DNA of 64,000 bases from Engelhardtia mirabilis (GTDB lineage: Bacteria; Planctomycetota; UBA1135; GCA-002686595). Made by a program: the position numbers and the translations under genes. The stretch lies in NCBI GenBank assembly GCA_007751255.1, contig CP036296.1, positions 6,696,001-6,760,000 of the forward strand. The letters run 5' to 3'. This document shows, in pieces, positions 1-8,908 of this stretch (position 1 is the stretch's first letter; each line of letters begins with the position of its first letter). The notes beneath the pieces were generated by a model. That model saw nothing but the letters and a program-made list of their open reading frames with translations. It did no database searches and was not told the DNA's origin.

Positions 1-1185
1 AGAGCGAGCGACGACTGCCACACCGCTCGCATCTTCTACGTCGCCAGCGTGCTGGACGACCTGCCGGAGTCGAGCGCCGCGCTGGTGTCGATGCCGCGTT
101 CGATGGCGGGCGCGGTCGAGGCGAATGACTCCGGCGAGTTCAGGATTGACGGGCTGGTGCCGACAACGGAGTACCGACTCTGGGGTGTGTCCGAGGCGGG
201 CGTCAGCCTCGGCCAGGGGGTTGATGCCGTAGCCGGCGGGCCACCGGTCACGGTCGAGCTGTACCGCTTGGTCGGCGCGCGCGTCGTGCCCCGCGTGGCC
301 GATCCGTCGCTGCTCGGGCCTTGCTTCCACCCCGGCCGCTGGAGCTACGGCCTGGGCACGAGCGACGGCGGCGGGACCGTGTCCTGGCGACACCCGCCCC
401 TGCGCTGGATCGGCCAGGGCTTCGACTTCGAGGGGGCGGCGAGCCGCTTCGAGCTGCCGATCCTCGTCATGACGACTGCTGACAGTGCAGCGGTGACGAC
501 GATCCCCCTCACCGGGGGACCGCCCGGATTCGAGCCGGTCTCCGTCGACGTCGAGCTCACCGACGTGAGGCCGGGGGCGCCGCCTCCCCTGCGCTACGTC
601 GACTTCGATCCCCTCCGGGACGGCGTCGGAACCCTGTCGGTGTCGATCCCCGTCCCGGGGGAGCTGCTCAACGGATCCCAGGACTCGAGCCTGGGGCGCT
701 TGCATCTGATGCCGCTCGACTCGCGGATCCAGGGGTCGATCGTCGAACTGACCGTGGCCGATCTACCCCGCCTCGAGCTTGGCTGCGTTCCGGTGGGGAC
801 CTATCGAGTCCTGTTCCAAGCTGCCGGAAGCCGCCTGTCCAGTCGCGGGCGCGAGCTTCCGATCGCCGTCGTCGAACGCGGTCAGCTCGGCGAGGTGCGG
901 ATCGACCTCGAGCCCTGGGGCTCCCTCGAGCTGGTCCGCACCGACGCAGCGGGGATCTCGCACACGGGCCAATCGAAGCTGGTGCTCGAACGCTCGCTCG
1001 CACTCGATGACGCCGGCGCCGCCGAACGCATCAGGGCCATCTGCGACGGACCGCCGCACGTCTTCCATCTGATCCCCTGTGGCACTTGGCACGTGCTGAG
1101 CGCCGATCGACGGGGAAACATCGTCGAGCAGCTCGGCGAGGTCACGATCGTCGAAGGCCAGACGGTCACCCTGCGCGTTCCGTAG
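1..1185 (+). CDS. Exported carboxypeptidase-regulatory-like protein, 5' partial
   Basis: The frame is open from the first base, so the gene begins upstream; a GTG at 49 is probably internal. At least 394 residues are visible. A segment reading SGEFRIDGLVPTTEYRLW is typical of carboxypeptidase-regulatory-like beta-sandwich domains, which decorate exported proteins in planctomycetes and relatives. Similar short beta-rich stretches recur (for example GCVPVGTYRV and LIPCGTWHVL), suggesting several such domains in a row. No catalytic motif is seen. The function is unknown; a structural or surface role is an inference. Its last 20 bases overlap the convergent NADH dehydrogenase gene. Confidence 0.7.
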   Translation, partial: RASDDCHTARIFYVASVLDDLPESSAALVSMPRSMAGAVEANDSGEFRIDGLVPTTEYRLWGVSEAGVSLGQGVDAVAGGPPVTVELYRLVGARVVPRVADPSLLGPCFHPGRWSYGLGTSDGGGTVSWRHPPLRWIGQGFDFEGAASRFELPILVMTTADSAAVTTIPLTGGPPGFEPVSVDVELTDVRPGAPPPLRYVDFDPLRDGVGTLSVSIPVPGELLNGSQDSSLGRLHLMPLDSRIQGSIVELTVADLPRLELGCVPVGTYRVLFQAAGSRLSSRGRELPIAVVERGQLGEVRIDLEPWGSLELVRTDAAGISHTGQSKLVLERSLALDDAGAAERIRAICDGPPHVFHLIPCGTWHVLSADRRGNIVEQLGEVTIVEGQTVTLRVP

Positions 1186-2461
1186 CGCGCCGCGATCGCG
1201 AGTCGCCCTCGGCCGAGATCACGATCCGCGCGCTGCGTCGGTAGGTGAAGTAAGCGCGAATCCAGTCGATCAGCACGACGACCCGGTTGCGGAAGCTGAC
1301 CAGGGTCATGAGGTGCACGGTCATCCACAGGAACCAGGCGGGGAAGCCGGTGAACTGGCGGCCGAAGACCGTGCCCACGGCCGCGGAGCGACCGATCGTG
1401 GCCAGGGATCCGCGGTCCACGTACTCGAAGGGCGCGCGCGGCTGGCCGGCCAGGTCCCGGGCGATGTTGCGGGCCGCGGTGCGCCCGGCCTGGATCGCGG
1501 CGGGGGCGACGCCGGGCACGGGGCCGCCCAGGCCGACGATCGAGGCGGCGTCGCCGCAGACGAAGACCTCGGGGTGGGCGGCCACGGACAGGTCCGGTTG
1601 AACCGCCGCGCGCCCCTGGCGGTCGACGGGCGCGCCGAGGGAGGCGACCACCGGGGATGCCGCGACCCCTGCGGCCCACACGACGGTGCGCGCCGGGATG
1701 CGCTCGCCGGCAATGTCGACGCCCTCGGCGTCCACGTCGCGCAGGGGACTGGACAGGCGCACCTCGACGCCCAGGCGCTCCAGTTGGCGCTGGCCCGCCG
1801 CGGCCAGCTCAGGCGGCAGGGCCAGGAGGATGCGGTCCGCGGCCTCGACCAGCAGGATGCGCGAGTCGTCGGGGCCGAAGTTGCGGAAGTCCTCGGCGAC
1901 GGTGACGCGCGTCAGCTCGGCCAGTGCTCCGGCCAACTCGACGCCGGTGGGCCCGGCCCCGACCACGACGAAGGTCAGCCAGGCGCGTCGGCGTTCGGGG
2001 TTCGGCTCGCGTTCGGCGGCCTCGTGGGCCATCAGCACCCGCCGGCGGATCTCGAGCGCGTCGCGCAGGGTCTTGAGTCCCGGCGCGCGCTCGGCCCACT
2101 GGTCGTGTCCGAAGTAGCTGTGGGTGGCGCCGAGGGCGACGATCAGGAAGTCGTAGGCGAGCTCGCCGTCGGCCAGGATCACCGTGCGCCGCTCGGGCTC
2201 GACCCGCACCACTTCTGCCATCGACACCCGCGCATTGCGCTGGCGATGCAGCAGCCGGCGGATCGGCGCCGCGATGTCCGGCGCGCTCAAGCCCGCCGTC
2301 GCCACCTGGTACAGCAGCGGCTGGAACAGGTGGTGGTTCTGGCGATCGACCAACACCACGTCGACCGCCTCACCGGCGAGCCGCCGCGCCGCCTCGAGCC
2401 CCGCGAACCCGCCGCCGAGGATCACTACCACGGGCCGCGCACCGCCGCTCGAAGTCTGCAT
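1166..2461 (-). CDS. ndh: Type II NADH dehydrogenase (NAD(P)/FAD-dependent oxidoreductase)
   Basis: 431 residues, normal for the family. The enzyme oxidises NADH and reduces membrane quinone without pumping protons. It has an N-terminal FAD-binding Rossmann motif (VVVILGGGFAGLEAARRL), the family block NHHLFQPLLYQVATAGLS, a second dinucleotide motif for NADH (VVVGAGPTGVELAGAL) and a C-terminal FAD contact (EVFVCGDAAS). The hydrophobic C-terminal stretch (FPAWFLWMTVHLMTLVSFRNR) fits peripheral membrane attachment. The ATG lies 42 bases after the ribBA stop on the same strand, so the two may be co-transcribed. Its 3' end overlaps the convergent upstream gene by 20 bases. Confidence 0.93.
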   Translation of the reverse strand: MQTSSGGARPVVVILGGGFAGLEAARRLAGEAVDVVLVDRQNHHLFQPLLYQVATAGLSAPDIAAPIRRLLHRQRNARVSMAEVVRVEPERRTVILADGELAYDFLIVALGATHSYFGHDQWAERAPGLKTLRDALEIRRRVLMAHEAAEREPNPERRRAWLTFVVVGAGPTGVELAGALAELTRVTVAEDFRNFGPDDSRILLVEAADRILLALPPELAAAGQRQLERLGVEVRLSSPLRDVDAEGVDIAGERIPARTVVWAAGVAASPVVASLGAPVDRQGRAAVQPDLSVAAHPEVFVCGDAASIVGLGGPVPGVAPAAIQAGRTAARNIARDLAGQPRAPFEYVDRGSLATIGRSAAVGTVFGRQFTGFPAWFLWMTVHLMTLVSFRNRVVVLIDWIRAYFTYRRSARIVISAEGDSRSRRATERAG

Positions 2462-2503
2462 GGGGGTATCGGGTTCAGAGCGCCGGGCGGCGCCCGGCCG
2501 CGC

Positions 2504-3754
2504 TCACCCCAAGGTCTCTTTGATCTCGCCCAGCAGGTGCCCGAGCTTGTCGCGCTTGGTCTGCAGGTAGCGAGTGTTGAAGGAGTTCGGCTCGGTCTTG
2601 AGCGGCACCTGGTCCTCGACCGACAGCCCGTAGCCCTCGAGGCCGGCGATCTTCTTGGGGTTGTTGGTCAGAAGGCGCATGCGGCGCACGCCGAGGTAGG
2701 TGAGCATCTGCGCGCCGAGGCCGTACTCGCGCAGGTCGGCGGCGTAGCCCAGGGCCTGGTTGGCCTCGACGGTGTCCATGCCCTCGTCCTGCAGGCGGTA
2801 GGCCTTGAGCTTGGCGGCCAGGCCGATGCCGCGGCCTTCCTGGCGCATGTAGACGAGCACACCGTACTTCTGCGCGGCCAGGGTCTGCAGGGCCTGGTCG
2901 AGCTGGGTGCCGCAGTCGCAGCGCAGGGAGTGGAACACGTCGCCGGTCAGGCACTCCGAGTGCACGCGCACGGTGACGACCTCGTCCACCGCCTCGCGCG
3001 GACCGTCGAGACCGGGACCGGGCATGGCCTCCGTCGTCAGCGCCACGTGCTCGCGGCCGTCGAGCTTGGAGCGGAACAGGTGCGCGCGGAAGTTGCCGAA
3101 GCGCGTTGGCAGGGGCGTGTCCATCTCGACCGCCTCGATCAGGCGCTCGGTCTGGCGGCGGTAGGCGATCAGATCCGCGATGGTCACGATCCGCAGGTCG
3201 TGCTGCTTGGCGAAGACCTCCAGGTCGGGCATGCGGGCCATGGTCCCGTCGTCCTTCATCACCTCGCAGATCACGCCCGCGGGCCGTCCGCCCGCCAGGC
3301 GCGCCAGGTCGACGATGCCCTCGGTCTGACCGCCGCGCACCAGCACCCCGCCGTCCTTGGCCCGCAGGGGGAAGATGTGACCCGGGCGAGCCAGGTCGGT
3401 GGCGCTGGCGCCCTCGGCGGCGGCGACCTTGATCGTGTGCGCGCGGTCGGCGGCGCTGATGCCCGTCGTCACGCCCTCGCGCGCCTCGATCGAGACCGTG
3501 AAGGCCGTGCCCATGCGGCTTTGGTTCTCATGGGCCTGGGGCGGAAGATCGAGCTGATCGCAGAGCGCCTCGCCCATCGGCATGCAGATCAGCCCGCGCG
3601 CCTCCTTGGCCATGAAGTTGATGGCTTCAGGCGTCACGTGCTCGGCGAGCATCGCGACGTCGCCCTCGTTCTCGCGACCCGGGTCGTCGACGAGGATGAT
3701 CATCTTCCCGGCGCGCAGGTCTTCGAGGGCGGCGGGGATCGTGCTGAGCGGCAT
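2504..3754 (-). CDS. ribBA: Bifunctional 3,4-dihydroxy-2-butanone-4-phosphate synthase / GTP cyclohydrolase II
   Basis: 416 residues from the ATG at 3754. The frame stays open upstream, but the protein family begins at [18 protein letters not shown], and GAAGGG sits 8 bases before this ATG. The N-terminal half is DHBP synthase (acid loop [10 protein letters not shown], conserved [12 protein letters not shown]), which makes the four-carbon precursor of riboflavin from ribulose 5-phosphate. The C-terminal half is GTP cyclohydrolase II with its zinc cysteines ([18 protein letters not shown]) and RQEGRGIGL. Together they feed both branches into riboflavin synthesis. The gene is monocistronic or followed by ndh. 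It is divergent from the cyclophilin gene. I saw no FMN riboswitch in the 163 bases upstream. Confidence 0.96.
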   Translation of the reverse strand: MPLSTIPAALEDLRAGKMIILVDDPGRENEGDVAMLAEHVTPEAINFMAKEARGLICMPMGEALCDQLDLPPQAHENQSRMGTAFTVSIEAREGVTTGISAADRAHTIKVAAAEGASATDLARPGHIFPLRAKDGGVLVRGGQTEGIVDLARLAGGRPAGVICEVMKDDGTMARMPDLEVFAKQHDLRIVTIADLIAYRRQTERLIEAVEMDTPLPTRFGNFRAHLFRSKLDGREHVALTTEAMPGPGLDGPREAVDEVVTVRVHSECLTGDVFHSLRCDCGTQLDQALQTLAAQKYGVLVYMRQEGRGIGLAAKLKAYRLQDEGMDTVEANQALGYAADLREYGLGAQMLTYLGVRRMRLLTNNPKKIAGLEGYGLSVEDQVPLKTEPNSFNTRYLQTKRDKLGHLLGEIKETLG

Positions 3755-3917
3755 GGTGGGTGCCCTTCGGAGCGGATGGGACGTCCTGGCCGGGGCCGGG
3801 ACGGAATCGGTCGGACCCTCTCGCGCGGTCCTTTGAGCGCGCTGGTCGACCTGACATCTTAGTCCACTCGGCCGACCCTTCCCGGCCCCGACTCCACGAC
3901 TGACGCCCAGGCCCGCC

Positions 3918-6056
3918 ATGACCCACGCAGCCCACCGCCCCGATCGGGCCCCTCGCAGCCCCTGGTTCGCCGTCGCCCTGGGAGTCCTGGCATCCTGCGC
4001 GAGCCCGTCCTCGGTCTCCGATCGCAGAGAGCCCGTCGACACCGGCGGCGCGCGTCTGGTCGGAGCGGAGATCGACCTGCCCACGCGGCCGGACCTGTTG
4101 GACGTGGCGCGACTCGAGGCCGGCCGCACTACCGGCGGCGGGCGCCTGCTGCTGCTGCTGCGAAACGGCGACATCGCCGTGCGCGAGCGCGCGGCCACCG
4201 CACTGGGACGCCTGCCCTTCCCGCGCTACGGCTCGGAAGTGACCGACGCCCTGTGCACGGCCCTGGCCGACAACGCGCCGGAAGTCCGAACGGCGAGCGC
4301 CTTCGCCCTGGGGATCCGCGGGGATGCGTCGGCCATGGGCGTCCTGGCCGCCCACGCCACCGACTCCGAGGCCAACGTGCGCGCCGCCGTGGTCGAGGCC
4401 GCCTCGCGCCTGGGGGGCCCCACCGCCGTGGACATCTGCATTCGAGCCATGGCCGACCCCAGCCCCGGCGTGCGCCAGGAGGCCATCGTCGGCACCGGGC
4501 GCTGGCCGCGGGAGGACCCGCGCGGCCCCGAGGTGGACCGGCGGCTGATCGACCTGCTTTCGCCGATGCGGACGGAGGCGGCCGGGGCCCCGGCGCCCTC
4601 GGAGACCTGGCTGGTGCTCTACGCCCTGCAGCGGCGGCGCTCGCCCCTGGGCGCGGGGGCCTTCCTCGATCACCTCTCGGCGGGCAACTCCGCGGATGCG
4701 CGCATCTTCGCGGCGCGCGGCCTGGCGCGCATCGACCCGTCGGGCGCGAACCTCGGTGGTGACCCGCGGCCCGAGCTGACCCGCGCCCTGGAGCGCGCCC
4801 TCGACGATCCCGATTGGCGCGTGGTCGTGGAGGCCGTGCAGGGCCTGGGCAGCCACGGCGACCCGGCTTCGATCGGACCGCTGATCACGGCCCTGAGCCA
4901 CTCGTCGGCACACGTGCGCCGCGGCGCGATTCGGGCCCTGGGCTCGGTCTCCGCGGGGCAAGGCCCGATCACGTCGGCCCTGTCCCGAGCCCAGAGCGAC
5001 ATCTCCCCCAACGTGCGCGCGGAGGCGCTCGAGACCCTGGCGAAGGTGGCGCCGCCGTCGGTGGCCTTCGAGACCCTGCAGGACCTGCGCGCGGACTCCG
5101 AGCCGATCATCCGCCGGGGGGTGGCGAGGGCCGCGGCGCAGCTCGCCCCCGAGTTCGCCTTCCGGTTGCTCGAGCCCCTGGCGGCGGACCCGCTGACCTT
5201 CGTGTCCGTCGACGCCCTGACCAGCTTGGGCGTCGTCGGCGACGAGCGCAGCCTGCGCCTGTTGCGCGCGACGATCACGCGCGACCCCGACCTGGTGCTG
5301 GTGCAGATCGCGGCCGCGGCCATCGGCGACAAGGCCACCGCCGAGGACGTCGCCCTCATGGCCTCGCGCCTCTCGCGGGCCAGCGGTGACGGCGTCGACG
5401 AGCTGTGGAACACCGCTTTGGCCATGGCCCAACAGGTGGGTGGCGAGGGCGCGGTGGAGCTCGCGGGCCAGGCCCTGACCCTGGCCAACCCCTACCTGCG
5501 GCATGTCGCCTCGGGGGTGCTCGAGGTCCTCGCGGTCGACGTGCGCACGCCCACGGTGCCGGTTGAGGGCCCTCCCATGGACGTGCCCGTGGCCGGGCGC
5601 GACTTCCCCCTGTGGCGCACGAACCCCCTGGTCGAGATCCTGACCACGCGCGGCTCGTTGATCTTCGAGCTGTATCCGGAGGAGGCCCCGCTGCACGTCC
5701 ACAACTTCCTGCGCCTGGCAGAGTCCGGCTTCTACGAGGGGACGACCTTCCACCGCGTGGAGCTCGACTTCGTGATTCAGGGCGGCGACGCGCGGGGCGA
5801 CGGGTCGGGCGGCGCGAGCTGGCGCGGGGGGCCGCTCCCCCACGAGTTCACCCGTCGCAAGTACCTGCGCGGCTCGCTGGGGATGCCGCGCTGGGACGAC
5901 CCAGACAGCGGCGGATCCCAGATCTTCGTGACCCACCGGCCGACGCCCCATCTGGACGGCCGCTACACCCTCTTCGGGCAGCTCCGCCAGGGCTGGGAGA
6001 CCCTCGACCGGATCGAGGTCGGCGACCGTATCCGCAGTGTTCGAGTTCTTCCTTGA
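3918..6056 (+). CDS. Lipoprotein with HEAT repeats and a C-terminal cyclophilin-type peptidyl-prolyl isomerase
   Basis: 712 residues. The signal peptide ends in a lipobox (LASC, Cys27), so the mature protein should be lipid-anchored outside the inner membrane. Residues about 60-530 form a run of helical HEAT/PBS-like repeats, with recurring patterns such as VRERAATALGRL, VRTASAFALGIRGD and VRRGAIRALGSV. Residues about 550-712 are a cyclophilin domain (NFLRLAESGFYEGTTFHRV, FVIQGGD, GSQIFVTH, LDGRYTLFGQ) that should catalyse proline isomerisation during folding of exported proteins. The HEAT solenoid probably presents or recruits clients. The cyclophilin Phe-His-Arg core is intact, so activity is expected. 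It is a single gene in this position. Confidence 0.9.
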   Translation: MTHAAHRPDRAPRSPWFAVALGVLASCASPSSVSDRREPVDTGGARLVGAEIDLPTRPDLLDVARLEAGRTTGGGRLLLLLRNGDIAVRERAATALGRLPFPRYGSEVTDALCTALADNAPEVRTASAFALGIRGDASAMGVLAAHATDSEANVRAAVVEAASRLGGPTAVDICIRAMADPSPGVRQEAIVGTGRWPREDPRGPEVDRRLIDLLSPMRTEAAGAPAPSETWLVLYALQRRRSPLGAGAFLDHLSAGNSADARIFAARGLARIDPSGANLGGDPRPELTRALERALDDPDWRVVVEAVQGLGSHGDPASIGPLITALSHSSAHVRRGAIRALGSVSAGQGPITSALSRAQSDISPNVRAEALETLAKVAPPSVAFETLQDLRADSEPIIRRGVARAAAQLAPEFAFRLLEPLAADPLTFVSVDALTSLGVVGDERSLRLLRATITRDPDLVLVQIAAAAIGDKATAEDVALMASRLSRASGDGVDELWNTALAMAQQVGGEGAVELAGQALTLANPYLRHVASGVLEVLAVDVRTPTVPVEGPPMDVPVAGRDFPLWRTNPLVEILTTRGSLIFELYPEEAPLHVHNFLRLAESGFYEGTTFHRVELDFVIQGGDARGDGSGGASWRGGPLPHEFTRRKYLRGSLGMPRWDDPDSGGSQIFVTHRPTPHLDGRYTLFGQLRQGWETLDRIEVGDRIRSVRVLP

Positions 6057-6138
6057 ACGGGGCCTGGAGAGCCTGTGGAGAACCCGTCTAGAAGCCGCCG
6101 AGGAGTCGCGCAGAGCTCGCGGGCACTCGGCCGCAAGC

Positions 6139-6176
6139 TAAGCCCATGAAAGGGCTTATAGCTCTCCACAAGAGCT
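6139..6176. terminator. Two adjacent short hairpins after the cyclophilin gene
   Basis: TAAGCCC (6139-6145) and GGGCTTA (6152-6158) form a perfect 7-base stem. Immediately after it, AGCTCT (6160-6165) and AGAGCT (6171-6176) form a 6-base stem. They lie 80-120 bases after the upstream stop and 160 bases before the next gene. There is no clear T-run, so termination is plausible but not proven. Confidence 0.35.
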
Positions 6177-6334
6177 GGCGAGGGCGCGCGGGGCGAATCG
6201 GCTGGTCGTGGAGCGAGGGTCGTCTCCAGTCCGCCTTCGGCCCCGTCCGATGGACGGAAGATGCCGGGCGCCCCCTGCCCCGCTGACCCCTGGCGATCCC
6301 GTCGGGGGCGGCCCATCGCCCGGCTCGGAGCCCC

Positions 6335-7639
6335 ATGCGCGCACTCGAGCTCTCCCTCCTCCTCACCACCCTCACCGCCGGCGGCATCGTCGGCGGCTCG
6401 GCCCTCGAGGATCTCCGCCACAAGGTCCAGGAATCCGAGCAGGAGTCCCTCGAACTGCGCGCCGCGAACACCGAGCTAGCCCGGCGCCTGGGTCGCCTGG
6501 AGCCCCTCGGCCAGTTGGACGGCCGGGTCGCCGAGGTCGAAGCGCTGCTGGCCGAACGGGACCCCCAGGTCGACGGGCGAATCCGTCTGACCGAAGCCAG
6601 CGTGGCCGAGCTGCGCGACGAGTTGGAGGCCCGCGAGGTGCAGCTCGAGGAGGTCGTCCAGCAGCAGCACGCCGCCATGGACGCGATGGTCTCGACCCGC
6701 GTCGACGCCGTCGACCGGGTCTTGGCCGAGCGCCTGTCCGCCGAGCTCGCCCTGCTCGAACGCAGCCTCGAGTCGCGCCTCGACGACATGAGCGGTCAGG
6801 TGTCCGACGCCCTCGGTGTGGCCGAGCAGGGACTGAGCGCGATCGGCGAGCTGCGCGACGCGCTGCCGGGCGAGCAGGACCTCGGGCGGCTGTGGCGCGA
6901 GTTGGTGGCGCCGGTGGTCCAGATCCACGGCCCCTACAGCGTCGGCAGCGGCGTGCTGCTCGAGTCCCGGGAGACCGAGGACGGGGCGGTGACGCACCTC
7001 TTGACCGCCTGGCACGTGGTGCGCGACGTGCAGGACGACCCCGCCGATCCGATCACGCCGGTCCCGGTCCGCATCTACCTCGAGGGCGACGCCCTGCGCG
7101 AGGAGACCGCCACCGTCCTGGCCCACGACGCGGTGCGCGACATCTGCCTGCTGCGCCTCGACTCGAATCGCGCCGTGCCCTACGGCGCGCGACTGGCCTC
7201 GCTCCAGAGCGCGAAGGACATCGCGACCTTCGAGCCCGTCTACGCGGTCGGCTGCCCCCTGGGCACCGAGCCCCTGCCCACCGCGGGCGAGGTGGCCACG
7301 CCGACCCACGTGGTCGACGGTGTGCGCTACATGATGATCAACGCGCCGACCTACATCGGCAACTCGGGCGGCGGCATCTTCGACGGCAACAGCCACGAGC
7401 TCGTGGGCGTGTTCGCGAAGATCTACAACCACGGCACCCTGCGCCCGACGATCGTGCCGCACATGGGGCTGGTCGTGCCGCTGGAGGAGATCTACACCTG
7501 GCTCGACGACGAGGGCTACGACTTGATCGAGGAGTCGGGGTCCCGGCACCTGGTGCGCGTCGACCCGCCCCTGTGGCCGCGCACGACCAGCGACGACGTC
7601 GGCTCGGGCCTGTTCACCGCCGCGACCGTGCGCGACTGA
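6335..7639 (+). CDS. Exported trypsin-like serine protease with N-terminal coiled coil
   Basis: 434 residues. A hydrophobic N-terminus (LSLLLTTLTAGGIVGGSAL) is followed by about 150 residues of heptad-rich coiled coil (residues 25-175). A chymotrypsin-fold protease domain then runs from about 190 to 410. The triad is visible: His227 in TAWHVV, Asp269 in DAVRDICLLRL and Ser344 in YIGNSGGGIF. This resembles the catalytic domain of HtrA/DegP-type proteases, but no PDZ domain follows; the coiled coil may drive oligomerisation instead. Localisation is probably periplasmic or anchored by an uncleaved signal. Substrates are unknown. The next gene is convergent, 18 bases away. Confidence 0.85.
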   Translation: MRALELSLLLTTLTAGGIVGGSALEDLRHKVQESEQESLELRAANTELARRLGRLEPLGQLDGRVAEVEALLAERDPQVDGRIRLTEASVAELRDELEAREVQLEEVVQQQHAAMDAMVSTRVDAVDRVLAERLSAELALLERSLESRLDDMSGQVSDALGVAEQGLSAIGELRDALPGEQDLGRLWRELVAPVVQIHGPYSVGSGVLLESRETEDGAVTHLLTAWHVVRDVQDDPADPITPVPVRIYLEGDALREETATVLAHDAVRDICLLRLDSNRAVPYGARLASLQSAKDIATFEPVYAVGCPLGTEPLPTAGEVATPTHVVDGVRYMMINAPTYIGNSGGGIFDGNSHELVGVFAKIYNHGTLRPTIVPHMGLVVPLEEIYTWLDDEGYDLIEESGSRHLVRVDPPLWPRTTSDDVGSGLFTAATVRD

Positions 7640-7657
7640 ACGCGGGGCGCGGCGCTG

Positions 7658-8833
7658 TCAGATGCGATCGAGGGCGGCGGTGAGGAGCTCGAGCTCGGCG
7701 CTCGCGTTGGGCCAGTGGGGCGCGATCCGCAGCAAGCCGTCCGGCCCGGTCACCGCTACGCCGGCCTCGCCCAGGGACTCGACCACGTGTTGGGTGTCGA
7801 CGCCGGCGGGGGGCGCGAAGGAGGCGATGGTCGAGCGGCCGGCGGGCTCCGCGTGGCGCAGAGAGCGCCAGCCGCGGGCGACCAGCTCGGGCTCGACCCG
7901 ATCCAAGTAGGCCTGGACGTGGTTCCAGATGGCCTCTGCGCCCAGGCCCTCGAGCAGTTCGATCGACGCGGCCAGGCCGCACAGGCCGAGGAAGTTGTGC
8001 ACGCCCTGCTCGAAGACCCGTGCGTCCGACGACAGGGGGCGGTCGTAGCGCAGCTCTCCGGGACCGAACAGGAAGGCGTCGAAGTCCACGTGGCTGACCC
8101 AGCCGACGCTGAGCGGCTCGAGCTCGGCGCGGGCCGCCTGGGCCACGAACAGGAACCCGGCCCCCATCGGGCCCATCAGCCACTTGTGCGAGGCGCAGGC
8201 CAGGAAGTCGATCCCGGTGGCGACCACGTCGAGGGGCGTCGCCCCCACCGCCTGGATCCCGTCGACGAAGACCCGCGCGCCGACGGCGTGGGCGCGCTCG
8301 GCGATCTCGGCCAGGGGCATGGCGAGTCCGGTCTGGAACTGGACCGCGCTGACGGCGACCAGGGCGCAGCCGCGGGCAAGCTCCGCGTCCAGGGCGGCCA
8401 GACCCTCCTTGAGCGAGCGCTGGAAGGGCGCCAGGGGCACGAACACCACCTGCGCGCCGCGCGCGCGAGCCGCCGCCTGCCAGGGGGTCACGTTGGTCGG
8501 GAATTCGCCTTCGAACAACACCACGCGGTCACCCGAACGCAGGGCCAGGGCCGAGGCGATGGCGGAGACTCCGGCGCTCGTGCTGGAGACGCGCGCGACC
8601 TCGCCAGGCCGGGCGCCGATCAGGCGCGCGAAGCCGTCGCGGGCGGCGTCGGCGCGCTCGATCAGGTGCGGGAAGGCCGCCAGGCCGCCGGTCTCGCCCA
8701 GGGCCACCCCCGCGCGCAGGGATTCGGCCACTGGGAGCGACAGGGGTGAGATCGCCGCGTGGGCCAGGTAGGCGCCGGCCCGCAGGTCAGGGAACAGGGA
8801 GCGGTCACCGAGCTGGGCGTGCATGGCGACCAT
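7658..8833 (-). CDS. Class V aminotransferase-fold PLP enzyme
   Basis: 391 residues from the ATG at 8833; a frame-open ATG at 8875 is possible but would cover the promoter region of the divergent methyltransferase. The PLP lysine is in CASHKWLMGPMG. The upstream aspartate that contacts the pyridine nitrogen is in VFVDGIQAVGA, and VSSTSAGVSAIASAL fits the phosphate-binding region. The closest recognisable relatives are cysteine desulfurase and isopenicillin-N-epimerase-like enzymes. No cysteine-bearing desulfurase loop is obvious, so transamination, epimerisation or C-S lyase activity are all possible and the substrate is unknown. It stands alone, convergent with the protease gene. Confidence 0.85.
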   Translation of the reverse strand: MVAMHAQLGDRSLFPDLRAGAYLAHAAISPLSLPVAESLRAGVALGETGGLAAFPHLIERADAARDGFARLIGARPGEVARVSSTSAGVSAIASALALRSGDRVVLFEGEFPTNVTPWQAAARARGAQVVFVPLAPFQRSLKEGLAALDAELARGCALVAVSAVQFQTGLAMPLAEIAERAHAVGARVFVDGIQAVGATPLDVVATGIDFLACASHKWLMGPMGAGFLFVAQAARAELEPLSVGWVSHVDFDAFLFGPGELRYDRPLSSDARVFEQGVHNFLGLCGLAASIELLEGLGAEAIWNHVQAYLDRVEPELVARGWRSLRHAEPAGRSTIASFAPPAGVDTQHVVESLGEAGVAVTGPDGLLRIAPHWPNASAELELLTAALDRI

Positions 8834-8870
8834 GCTGCCGGGACGACTACTGACTCGGTACCTGCGCGCC

Positions 8871-8908
8871 GACATTTGCGGCCGAGCCCGCGCTTAGAAT
8901 CTGCGCCG
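8871..8908 (+). promoter_or_regulatory. Possible promoter with almost no leader before the methyltransferase
   Basis: TAGAAT (8895-8900) matches a sigma-70-type -10 box and lies only 8 bases before the ATG at 8909. GACATT (8871-8876) is 18 bases upstream as a poor -35 box. If used, the transcript would start within a few bases of the start codon. No Shine-Dalgarno sequence is present, consistent with a leaderless message. Confidence 0.3.

Noticed and set aside
1313-3862. Long rightward open frame of 849 codons opposite ndh and ribBA
   Set aside because: It is the antisense shadow of two well-recognised genes in GC-rich DNA and is rich in Arg, Gly, His and Gln without domain signatures.
3755-3917. 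FMN riboswitch upstream of ribBA
   Set aside because: Searched for the conserved RFN-element blocks (AGGGYRGGG and its partners) and saw none.
3755-4198. N-terminal extension of ribBA to 564 residues
   Set aside because: The extra 148 residues are Arg/Pro-rich and overlap the divergent cyclophilin gene; the family start is at 3754.
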